A stretch of DNA of 12,327 bases from Candidatus Altarchaeum sp. CG2_30_32_3053 (GCA_001873845.1 MNZY01000043.1:1-12327), one strand, 5' to 3'; positions 6,311-12,263 are shown, counted from the stretch's first letter. Numbers and translations are program-made. The notes: generated by a model from the sequence alone, not told the origin.

Positions 6311-7099
6311 ATGGAAGATGTCATTATTAAAATAGAGAAGCGACTCCCGAAATTAACGGATGCTATTATGATAGCAGGTTTTCCGGGCATAGGGTTTGTC
6401 GGAAAGATATGTGTTGACCAGATGGTTGAGGATTTAAAGCCGGTAAAATTTGCAACTGTTTATTCGCCTTATTTTCCGCCGCAGATTATCGTAAATTTTG
6501 ACGGAACTGTCCGAATGCCGCAGAATGAAATTTATTACTGGAAAAACAAAAATGGGAAGAATGACCTCATACTTGCCACAGGGGATTTTCAGGGCATTAC
6601 AGGTGATTCGCAGTATAAAATTTCAGATGCAATAATTGAAATAGCGAAGAAGGTAAATGTAAAGAAAATATATACTCTTGGGGGCCTGGGAACCGGAACA
6701 ATTCCGAAAAAGGCGAGAATATTCGGAGCAGCAACAAGTAAAAAACTCATTGAAGAACTAAAGAAGATGCATATTGATTTCAGGCCAGGGGGAGGAATTT
6801 TCGGAGCCGCCGGCCTGATGATAGGTCTGTGTACGTTGAACAAAATAGACGGCGTATGTTTAATGGGTGAAACACAGGGAGAATTTTTAGATGCAAAAGC
6901 AAGTGAGGCGGTCTTAAAAATCATCGCACAGATTTTAGACATAAGGATAAATTTTGATACCTTCGGTAAGAAGGTTAAAGAAACAGAAAAAAATATAAAC
7001 GAAATAAAGAAGATGATAGAAGAACAGAAGAAACAATTTGAACAGGCAACACAAAAACAGGAAGATTCTAACAGGTTCCCGTTAGTATATATACGATAA
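6311..7099 (+). CDS. PAC2 family protein (proteasome assembly chaperone-like)
   Basis: This 262-residue PAC2-family protein carries the signature AGFPGIGFVGK (22-32), a GDFQGITGDSQY segment, the glycine-rich LGGLGTGTIPKK loop and PGGGIFGAAGLMIG. Archaeal PAC2 proteins (PbaA/PbaB and relatives) have been linked to proteasome assembly or activation, and PbaB-like proteins engage the 20S particle through their C-terminus. Here the C-terminal 40 residues form a charged helix (KETEKNINEIKKMIEEQKK, about 225-243) and then a flexible tail ending LVYIR. That resembles a hydrophobic-Tyr-X proteasome-docking tail shifted by one residue. It is the middle gene of a probable Nop10-PAC2-DUF1805 operon with 38-base gaps on both sides. 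The fold assignment is firm; the proteasome role is family inference. Confidence 0.9.
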   Translation: MEDVIIKIEKRLPKLTDAIMIAGFPGIGFVGKICVDQMVEDLKPVKFATVYSPYFPPQIIVNFDGTVRMPQNEIYYWKNKNGKNDLILATGDFQGITGDSQYKISDAIIEIAKKVNVKKIYTLGGLGTGTIPKKARIFGAATSKKLIEELKKMHIDFRPGGGIFGAAGLMIGLCTLNKIDGVCLMGETQGEFLDAKASEAVLKIIAQILDIRINFDTFGKKVKETEKNINEIKKMIEEQKKQFEQATQKQEDSNRFPLVYIR

Positions 7100-7137
7100 A
7101 TTTTGTGGATAAATTTTCTCACACAAATAAAATTTAA

Positions 7138-7416
7138 ATGGAAATTTCAAAGATTGGAAATTCAATGATGATAAAGGTAGATATGGGAAATGCAAATTTA
7201 TTGTTAATTAAGGCAGATAATGGATTTATAATGTGCGGTTATTTAGATATAGAAACAGCTGAAGGTCTGAATGATGCGGCATGTATCGTAAAAGGGGTTA
7301 AAAATTTTGACGATATGTTAAATGCGAAAATAGTTAAGGCAACAACAAAGGCAAAAGAACTCGGAATAAAAGAAGGAATGTCAGGAAAAGATGCATTGGA
7401 AATTTTGGAAAAATGA
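7138..7416 (+). CDS. DUF1805 family protein (YunC-like)
   Basis: The 92-residue protein matches DUF1805 end to end. It shows NANLLLIKADNGFIMCGYLDIETAEGLNDAA (about 18-48), then a VKGVKNFDDMLNAKI segment and KELGIKEGMSGKDALEIL at the C-terminus, which is the family's hallmark. The fold is a small alpha/beta domain found widely in archaea and in Bacillus (YunC). No biochemical role is established to my knowledge, so none is assigned. It is the last gene of the plus-strand cluster, 38 bases after PAC2, and it converges on the SecB-like gene with only 49 bases between their stop codons. T-rich runs in that gap (about 7439-7464) probably end both transcripts. Confidence 0.88.
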   Translation: MEISKIGNSMMIKVDMGNANLLLIKADNGFIMCGYLDIETAEGLNDAACIVKGVKNFDDMLNAKIVKATTKAKELGIKEGMSGKDALEILEK

Positions 7417-7465
7417 AAAAAATAAAATGAAATAATACCTTTTTCCCTTCAAACCAAATTTTTTA

Positions 7466-7867
7466 TTATTTGAAATTTATCCTTGGAAGGTCAAACGGAA
7501 CCGGAAGATGCAAACTCCTTGCTATGCTGAATAATTCTATAAGAGACATCTTCATGATTATATTTGAAACCCTCTGATACGCCTCTTTTGAAAGTTTGAT
7601 TTCACCTTTATCTTCAGCAAAGTCATTTTTTTCATTTTCTATTTTATACGCAACACTTCCTTCTATTTTTAAATTTCCAACATCAGGAGAATACCGGACA
7701 CTGAATTCAAATTTTACTTTTAAGTAGTCGCCGAATTTTTCGTTTTTTTCGCGGGTTACACTCAATGGCTTAAAATCATATCCCAAACTTATCTCATCCT
7801 TAAATTTCTCAAATTCTACGGTTCTTTCTCCCTCTATTTTAGACGCTCTGAATTCTACAACAGACAT
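7466..7867 (-). CDS. SecB-like protein (archaeal MJ0357-type, putative)
   Basis: The 133-residue protein has beta-strand-rich alternating patterns in its first two thirds: VEFRASKIEGERTVEF, then DYLKVKFEFSVRYSPDVGNLKIEGSVAYKIE at about 47-77. Two helices follow, and the tail IELFSIARSLHLPVPFDLPRINFK (110-133) closely resembles the C-terminal helix and lP-x-lPxinF ending of SecB-fold chaperones. Bacterial SecB keeps preproteins unfolded for export. Archaeal homologues such as MJ0357 have been described as SecB-like, but their physiological role is unclear. The assignment comes from the strand/helix pattern and the tail, so it is moderate. The ATG follows TTTTTTAAA. The upstream region is repeat-rich (7868-8587), with no partner toxin or antitoxin beside it, so it is not obviously a toxin-associated SecB. 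Confidence 0.6.
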   Translation of the reverse strand: MSVVEFRASKIEGERTVEFEKFKDEISLGYDFKPLSVTREKNEKFGDYLKVKFEFSVRYSPDVGNLKIEGSVAYKIENEKNDFAEDKGEIKLSKEAYQRVSNIIMKMSLIELFSIARSLHLPVPFDLPRINFK

Positions 7868-7990
7868 TTTAAAAAATTAAATTTTATAATTAAATTGGAT
7901 AATAATTGTGATTAAAAGAAAAAATTAAAAAAATTTTGGTAACTATTCAGATAGCGTCAAATTTACCTGTAAAATTTTTAAAGAAAGGTG

Positions 7991-8034
7991 ATTTAAAAAA
8001 CACGTGTTTTTTAAATACATGAACGGAGTGAGCG
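7991..8034 (+). repeat. Hairpin-plus-box unit 1 (26-bp perfect palindrome)
   Basis: ATTTAAAAAACAC (7991-8003) is followed directly by its exact complement (8004-8016), giving a 26-bp uninterrupted palindrome. A 4-base spacer ACAT and the box GAACGGAGTGAGCG (8021-8034) follow. It could form a cruciform or a strong RNA hairpin. Confidence 0.8.
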
Positions 8035-8059
8035 TAAAACTCCAAAAATTTACCCGTAA

Positions 8060-8101
8060 TTTCAAAAACGAATTTTTTGAAATATCCGAACGGAGTGAGC
8101 G
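8060..8101 (+). repeat. Hairpin-plus-box unit 2
   Basis: TTTCAAAAA (8060-8068) pairs with TTTTTGAAA (8074-8082) across a 5-base loop. The spacer TATCC and the box GAACGGAGTGAGCG (8088-8101), identical to that of unit 1, follow. Confidence 0.8.
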
Positions 8102-8230
8102 TATTTTCAAATTCGCAGAGAATTTAAAAAGACACGATTTTTGAAATCGTAAAGATTTGAGACCGTTTAAAACCATGTTGGTGAAAAAGAGTTTTTATCA
8201 AAAATTTGTTCGTTTTAATTTGATTTTGCT

Positions 8231-8277
8231 ATTTTTAAGTTGTGAAACTTAAAAATCTTTGAACGAACGAAGTGAGT
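8231..8277 (+). repeat. Hairpin-plus-box unit 3
   Basis: ATTTTTAAGTT (8231-8241) pairs perfectly over 11 bp with AACTTAAAAAT (8246-8256), with loop GTGA. CTTTGAAC and the box GAACGAAGTGAGT (8265-8277) follow. Confidence 0.75.
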
Positions 8278-8296
8278 AAAGATTTCAAAAAGACAC

Positions 8297-8324
8297 GAAC
8301 GAAGTGAGTGGAACGAAGTGAGCG
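8297..8324 (+). repeat. Tandem pair of GAACGAAGTGAG boxes
   Basis: GAACGAAGTGAGTG (8297-8310) is directly followed by GAACGAAGTGAGCG (8311-8324), a 14-bp tandem duplication with one difference. No complete hairpin directly precedes it; the upstream GATTTCAAAAAGACAC looks like half of a lost stem. Confidence 0.8.
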
Positions 8325-8472
8325 TAAAAATCAAAAATTTACCTATAATTTTTTAGGGTAGCTGAGTAGTTACTGTTTTTCTTTGAGTGTAATTTTGTCT
8401 TTTCTTTGAACCCCGATTTTCATAGGTAGTTTATAAAAAAAAAGTATTATATCTTGAGAATTTGACATTCTC

Positions 8473-8536
8473 AGGTTAATTATCCTATTTCAAAATCGCA
8501 AAGATTTTGAAATATCCGAACAAAGTGAGGTTAATT
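8473..8536. repeat. Hairpin-plus-box unit 4 with flanking 9-bp direct repeats
   Basis: TTTCAAAATC (8488-8497) pairs with GATTTTGAAA (8503-8512) across GCAAA. TATCC, the same spacer as unit 2, and the box GAACAAAGTGAGG (8518-8530) follow. The unit is bracketed by AGGTTAATT at 8473-8481 and 8528-8536, which could be a 9-bp target-site duplication. It lies outside the TIR-bounded element, about 50 bases beyond the stop codon end of the transglutaminase gene. Confidence 0.65.
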
Positions 8537-8587
8537 TAAAGGGATGAGCACCTAGATTTATGTTCCATTTTATTTGACACCCAACCT

Positions 8588-10258
8588 TTAACCATTATCT
8601 GAATTTTTATATTTGAGCACCGGCTTATTTTTCCTAAATTTAAAGTAAATCAAAATAACCATAACAACAAGAACAAATGCCGCAATCAGATACCCTTCTG
8701 AACCGATATTTTTAACAAAATTTTGCCCCTGGTCTAAAATTTCATAATTATAGTTTTTTTTATCTGGCACAACATTAACAACAACATTCTTATTGTCAGA
8801 AAAGTTTTCGCCAGCACATTTTACCATTAATGTAAAATTTCGGGAAGGATATTTAATAGCATATTTTAAAACATACTTCGCACCTTTTTCAACAACAACT
8901 GTTTTATTTTCACTTATACTTATGGTTTTATCTGTATTCTGCACAATTATGCTAACATTAACCCTGTTTTCGCTTTCTTCATTTAAATTTTTCAGATCAA
9001 TTTCCTTTGAATGTGTGTTTATATTCTCAATCACAACGCCATTATAAATATTTCCCGTTTTATCTGTATCAACGGTAAATTTTGCTGTTAAATTCAGATT
9101 GTTGCATCTTATATTTACACTGGGAAAATATAAAAAACCTTCATTTAGTTCAGGAACGAAAACTTTAAAGGTTAAATTTTTCTTTTCATACGGCGAAATA
9201 TAGAAAATTTTTTCATCTTTATCTGCCTTTAATAACGACGAAATTTTACATATTCCAAAGACATAAAAATTTTTCTTATTTGTGAGCTCAACAGTAATAG
9301 GCATAACAGAATTCTCCCCTGTTAAATTTTTATTAAAGAGCCATCCGTCAATTGGACTTTCGTCTGTTAACGATATAAATTTCGCACTTATGGTTCCTTT
9401 ATGAGAAACATTTTTTCCGAGCCATTTTAATTCAACATTAATTCCCCTTGCTTCATTATCTCTGTAAAAAGCAACATGTGATGCATCTGCTGGAAGCTGA
9501 AGAAAAGTCGGGTCTATCGGAATCCACTGCTTACCAATAAATACTTCTGCATAGCTGTGTCTTTCAAAGCCCTTATTCGTATATGCTATTCCCCCGACCG
9601 CTCTTGCCGGAATTCCTACGCTTCTACACATTGCTATGAATAAATTAGTATAACCCATACATGTAGCCTGCCCATAATTAAATACATCCTCTGCTGATAA
9701 AATTTCTGAATTGTAATCATAAGTGACATATTCATAAACAAATTTTGCAATTCTGAATGCTTTAACTGCATCCTCAATGTCTTTGTTACTGTCATGCCAG
9801 TTATTCGTGATGTTTTCCGCGGTTTTCTTTATTTTTTCATTCCATTTAACATTTCCTGTTTTTTCAAGATTATCCTGAAAGTCCCATCTTTCAGTCCGGT
9901 TTCCTTCATCTTCATCATTATCATTATTAAATTTAATCCCGTAAAATTTTTTCTCAACAATGAAATTTATAAAATAGTTATCCGCAGAACCGGCATTTAT
10001 TTTTATTGTTTTGTTTCCGTTTTTCGTTTCAACAAAATAGTTTTTTTTATCGGACTGAATTTTTAAAATTTTTTGTGTTTCGTCAGTTAAAGGCATTTCA
10101 GTAGTCAATATTATATTATTTGCTTTTTCCTTTTCAAAATTTCCTTCATAAGTTAAATTTATAACTGAATGTGTAATTTCAGCAGACGGAGAGGATAGCA
10201 TAACGGTTGTTAAAAGTATAATCTGCATTAAAACCGGCCAAAACGATTTATTGTACAT
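8588..10258 (-). CDS. Secreted, membrane-anchored transglutaminase-like protein
   Basis: The 556-residue protein begins with a hydrophobic signal segment (FWPVLMQIILLTTVMLSSPSA, about 6-26) and ends with a transmembrane helix (about 522-539), then a Lys-rich cytoplasmic tail (FRKNKPVLKYKNSDNG). Most of the protein should therefore face outside, consistent with its many N-x-S/T sites. A transglutaminase-like (papain-fold) domain spans about 160-255. It holds GQATCMGYTNLFIAMCRSVGIPARAVGG with Cys200, RHSYAEVFI with His234, and WIPIDPTF with Asp249, a complete Cys-His-Asp triad. The rest (about 280-515) is beta-rich, like stacked immunoglobulin-like or CARDB-type modules. Archaeal members may be proteases or cross-linking enzymes acting on cell-surface proteins; activity and substrate are unknown. 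The ATG at 10258 follows AAAATAAAA. A tandem array of TATA-like units starts 16 bases upstream, which may influence expression. Confidence 0.85.
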   Translation of the reverse strand: MYNKSFWPVLMQIILLTTVMLSSPSAEITHSVINLTYEGNFEKEKANNIILTTEMPLTDETQKILKIQSDKKNYFVETKNGNKTIKINAGSADNYFINFIVEKKFYGIKFNNDNDEDEGNRTERWDFQDNLEKTGNVKWNEKIKKTAENITNNWHDSNKDIEDAVKAFRIAKFVYEYVTYDYNSEILSAEDVFNYGQATCMGYTNLFIAMCRSVGIPARAVGGIAYTNKGFERHSYAEVFIGKQWIPIDPTFLQLPADASHVAFYRDNEARGINVELKWLGKNVSHKGTISAKFISLTDESPIDGWLFNKNLTGENSVMPITVELTNKKNFYVFGICKISSLLKADKDEKIFYISPYEKKNLTFKVFVPELNEGFLYFPSVNIRCNNLNLTAKFTVDTDKTGNIYNGVVIENINTHSKEIDLKNLNEESENRVNVSIIVQNTDKTISISENKTVVVEKGAKYVLKYAIKYPSRNFTLMVKCAGENFSDNKNVVVNVVPDKKNYNYEILDQGQNFVKNIGSEGYLIAAFVLVVMVILIYFKFRKNKPVLKYKNSDNG

Positions 10259-10274
10259 TTTTATTTTCGCATTT

Positions 10275-10418
10275 CTGTATATTTTTATCCTGTATATTTT
10301 TATCCTGTATATTTTTATCCTGTATATTTTTATCTGTATATTTTTATCTGTATATTTTTATCTGTATATTTTTATCTGTATATTTTTATCTGTATATTTT
10401 TATCCCGTATATTCCTAT
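10275..10418. repeat. 14/15-bp tandem repeat array (about 10 units) between the CoaC-like and transglutaminase genes
   Basis: Four exact 15-bp units CTGTATATTTTTATC (10275-10334) are followed by five exact 14-bp units TGTATATTTTTATC (10335-10404) and one degenerate unit (10405-10418). On the minus strand, in the direction of both neighbouring genes, each unit reads GATAAAAATATACA(G) and carries an AAAAATATA core like an archaeal TATA box. The array begins 16 bases upstream of the transglutaminase ATG. The stop codon of the CoaC-like gene (10415-10417) falls inside the degenerate unit. Near-perfect units suggest recent expansion or contraction. Confidence 0.92.
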
Positions 10419-10990
10419 ATTTTACATTGCTCTGAATCCAGAGTTTCTTCTTTAACAATCCTGACAATTTCATCAATATCGGGAAATTTAACCTTGTTTT
10501 CTTCAAATTTTTCAATAAATTTTACTCCCTGCTTCTTTAATTTTTCAACATTTTCAGCGACAAAAGGATTATGATACATACTTATATGCATCGCGGGAAC
10601 AATAACAATTTTCTTTTTACTTCCGAGTGCAGTAGTTGCGAATGTTGTTACAGAAGTGTCGTCTATTCCGCATGCTATTTTTGAGATTGTATTTGCCGTG
10701 CATGGACATATCAATAAAAGATCTGCAATCCCGTTAACTCCGCAAAAATAAACATGTTCTACAGAACCAGAAATTTTATCTACAACATTGTGTTCGCTTG
10801 CCCATTCCACTGCGTCCTTTCCTACGATATTCTTTGCATTTTTACTCATTACTGCATAAACATCAAAATTTTGTCTCCGTAATTCCCTTATTAACTTCAC
10901 ATCTTCAACAGCAGCGACACTTCCGCAGACCCCTATAACAATTACAGGTTTCTTGATATTTATATTATTCATATTGTTGTTCATTACCAT
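10415..10990 (-). CDS. CoaC-like flavoprotein (phosphopantothenoylcysteine decarboxylase-type domain, no CoaB domain)
   Basis: The 191-residue protein matches the flavin-binding half of archaeal CoaBC. GVCGSVAAVEDVKLIREL (20-37) is the N-terminal FMN loop. SGSVEHVYFCG (74-84) carries His79, equivalent to the catalytic His of CoaC. ICPCTANTISKIACGIDDTSVTT (94-116) corresponds to the PATANT segment. VPAMHISMYHNP (131-142) is the archaeal form of the PxMNxxMW substrate clamp. CoaC decarboxylates 4'-phospho-N-pantothenoylcysteine in coenzyme A synthesis. The protein ends after FPDIDEIVRIVKEE, where archaeal bifunctional enzymes run on into the roughly 200-residue CoaB ligase domain, which is missing. 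It could be a stand-alone CoaC, a paralogous flavoprotein, or a gene truncated where the tandem array begins. Three close Met codons (1, 3, 7) leave the start uncertain. The transglutaminase gene lies downstream on the same strand. Confidence 0.8.
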   Translation of the reverse strand: MVMNNNMNNINIKKPVIVIGVCGSVAAVEDVKLIRELRRQNFDVYAVMSKNAKNIVGKDAVEWASEHNVVDKISGSVEHVYFCGVNGIADLLLICPCTANTISKIACGIDDTSVTTFATTALGSKKKIVIVPAMHISMYHNPFVAENVEKLKKQGVKFIEKFEENKVKFPDIDEIVRIVKEETLDSEQCKI

Positions 10991-11145
10991 TTATTAAATT
11001 TATTAAATTTCACAAAAAAAACTAAATTTGGACGACCCACAAAAAAATAAATTTTAAATACCCTTGAATAGTTATGATAATTTTAAATTAAATAAAATTC
11101 CCATTAGTTTTCTTTAATCTTTTCTCAATTAATCACTTGCAAATT

Positions 11146-11431
11146 TTAGATATAGTTAAAATAAGTATCTTCAGTAAGGAGTGCAACACCAAGTTCCAGA
11201 CAGGTTGCAACAATCCATATATCATTCTCGGGTATGGGACGACCTGTTTTTTTGAGTTCTAACCGAATGTTTGCATATCTGACAGATATACCTTCATTTA
11301 CAGGCGCAAAAAATGAGTATGCAAAAAATTTACAGATTGATGTCTGCACCTTCTACTAATCTGCAAACATCAGGATCGCCTGCTCTATATTCAATCACTG
11401 CATTGGTGTCAACAGCCAATGGACCATTCAT
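11146..11431 (-). pseudogene. VapC-like PIN-domain toxin, broken by an internal deletion and frameshift
   Basis: Two out-of-frame pieces make most of one PIN (FitB/VapC-type) ribonuclease toxin. The 5' piece (11431-11330) encodes LAVDTNAVIEYRAGDPDVCRL, with the first catalytic acid Asp8, then stops. The 3' piece (from about 11337 to 11146) encodes FAYSFFAPVNEGISVRYANIRLELKKTGRPIPENDIWIVATCLELGVALLTEDTYF, with the conserved NDIWI and TED acids. The expected middle (a V-GEL-YGA-type segment of about 25-30 residues holding the second catalytic Glu) is missing, so the toxin should be inactive. The final residues also look slightly short. VapC proteins cleave tRNA or rRNA when free of antitoxin. 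A decayed antitoxin reading frame lies directly upstream, supporting a dead toxin-antitoxin locus. The 67-residue 3' piece alone has an ATG but would lack the first catalytic acid. Confidence 0.8.
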
Positions 11432-11435
11432 TTTA

Positions 11436-11559
11436 TCATTCACCCTTAATATTTTCAAATTTTTTATTAGAAAATAACCCATGCCTTTTCATATTTTGCA
11501 ATTCCCTCTATAGAAGTAAGAGTCCTGAATACTTCACCTTCATATATAACTTCAACCAT
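11436..11559 (-). pseudogene. AF2212/DUF104-like antitoxin, apparently frameshifted
   Basis: From ATG 11559 a short frame encodes VEVIYEGEVFRTLTSIEGI then KYEKAWVIF and stops at 11467 after 30 residues. The EVIYEGxVFRPL-like opening is typical of AF2212-type (DUF104) antitoxins of about 60-75 residues. Shifting one base near the stop gives a continuation, FSNKKFENIKGE, ending in a TGA at 11436-11438, four bases before the VapC-like start. That is normal spacing for an antitoxin-toxin operon. It is too short to repress or neutralise on its own. The family call rests on one motif and on the neighbour, so it is moderate. Confidence 0.55.
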
Positions 11560-11629
11560 TTGGCTTATTTTGTGTGTTTATGTTTAAATTTAAAAAATTT
11601 ATCCCTCCTATCTCTTATCCCTCAATATC

Positions 11630-12019
11630 TCATTGTTTCTGGACTATTTTTCTTTTTCCAACAGCACTAATATACGAAATCTCGGTATTTGACTGTATTT
11701 CCATATCCTTTGGTTTTGGAACCTCAAAAACCTCAAAGGTCTTCATATCCATTAACTGAATAGTATCTTTGGTGGCATTCAAAACCTGTGCAGTATTTTT
11801 ATCAACCATAGGCGCTTCAACCTTGTGACTTGCCGGGACGATAAATGACCTTCTTCTGTCATCAAATATACCTATTCCTTCAATCCTGTATTTTGCTTCT
11901 CCGTGTTTCCCGGGTTTTGAATGGTCAATTGCTATGACCTTGCATGCTTCGTTATCTATTAAAACATACCTGTTAATTTTTATGTTTCTTGCTTCTACAT
12001 TCTCTATCTCGCTGCCCAT
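11630..12019 (-). CDS. eif5A: Translation factor aIF5A (hypusinated)
   Basis: aIF5A binds the ribosome between the P and E sites and relieves stalling during elongation, for example at proline stretches. The 129-residue protein has the N-terminal SH3-like domain with the loop DHSKPGKHGEAKYRIEGIG (32-50). Lys38 in PGKHG is the residue modified to hypusine or deoxyhypusine. IFDDRRRSFIVPASHKVEAPMVDK follows, then a C-terminal OB-fold domain (about 72-129) beginning at NTAQVLN and including IQLMDMKTFEVFEVPKP. Length and motifs are typical. The ATG follows TTTTTAAA with no Shine-Dalgarno site. L39e lies 38 bases upstream in the same direction, so the two are probably co-transcribed. The decayed toxin-antitoxin pair starts 71 bases downstream. 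Confidence 0.96.
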   Translation of the reverse strand: MGSEIENVEARNIKINRYVLIDNEACKVIAIDHSKPGKHGEAKYRIEGIGIFDDRRRSFIVPASHKVEAPMVDKNTAQVLNATKDTIQLMDMKTFEVFEVPKPKDMEIQSNTEISYISAVGKRKIVQKQ

Positions 12020-12057
12020 TTTAAAAATTTACAAAGACAAAAATTAAAGATTTTAAC

Positions 12058-12213
12058 TTAAAATACACTTGAATTCTTCCAGTTTTTATGTGACTGCGGA
12101 CTATATGTTACCTTGCTCTTTGTTTTCAAACGTACCCAGTAAGGGGCTCTTTTTCGGGAATTGTTTCGTTCGTTCAAAATTCGCTTTATAGATGATGTTT
12201 TTCTGCTTGACAT
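12058..12213 (-). CDS. rpl39e: Large ribosomal subunit protein L39e
   Basis: This 51-residue, strongly basic protein is easy to miss by length. It begins MSSRKTSSIKRILNERNN and continues SRKRAPYWVRLKTKSKVTY, matching the L39e core (P-x-W-V/I-x-x-K-T-x-x-x-V/I-x-Y). It ends HKNWKNSSVF, where family members have RRHWRRTKL. L39e sits near the peptide exit tunnel of archaeal and eukaryotic ribosomes. The C-terminal segment is less arginine-rich than usual (HKNWKN instead of RHWRRT), a mild oddity. It is followed 38 bases downstream by aIF5A, forming a small translation pair. The start is fixed by the MSS-K pattern and the usual AAA before ATG. A 13-bp TATA-like tandem repeat lies about 50-95 bases upstream. 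Confidence 0.92.
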   Translation of the reverse strand: MSSRKTSSIKRILNERNNSRKRAPYWVRLKTKSKVTYSPQSHKNWKNSSVF

Positions 12214-12263
12214 TTTAAAATTTTTACTTTATTTGTTGTGTCTTATTTTTTATATTAAAATTT

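Larger units (their letters stand above)
7939..8373. mobile_element. Candidate 435-bp non-autonomous element (MITE-like) with terminal inverted repeats
   Basis: The left end reads GTAACTATTCAGATAGC (7939-7955). The right end, on the minus strand from 8373, reads GTAACTACTCAGCTACC. These agree at 14 of 17 positions. The element has no plausible coding capacity. Inside are a 26-bp perfect palindrome, two further perfect hairpins, five GAACGRAGTGAG boxes and three copies of an AAATTTACCYRTAAT-like segment (about 7960, 8047, 8336). The terminal GTAA resembles ends of IS66-type elements, but this is only a resemblance. Flanking octamers (7931-7938 and 8374-8381) do not match, so no target duplication survives. 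Together with the next 214 bases it fills the 720-base gap between the SecB-like and transglutaminase genes. Confidence 0.5.

Noticed and set aside
6589..7122. Long antisense open frame (177 codons) over PAC2
   Set aside because: It lies wholly opposite the well-supported PAC2 gene, has a Phe/Ser/Ile-rich low-complexity product and matches no family.
7943..8176. Minus-strand 77-codon frame inside the TIR-bounded element
   Set aside because: It is composed of hairpins and boxes, has no recognisable domain, and its codons follow the repeat structure.
10275..10418. Tandem array as a CRISPR
   Set aside because: Units are 14-15 bp with no intervening unique spacers, and no cas genes are nearby.
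10251..10574. Plus-strand open frame reading through the tandem array (repeats of a YIFIL-type peptide)
   Set aside because: The protein is only a translation of the repeat plus antisense of the CoaC-like gene; units of 14 and 15 bp break any stable peptide period.
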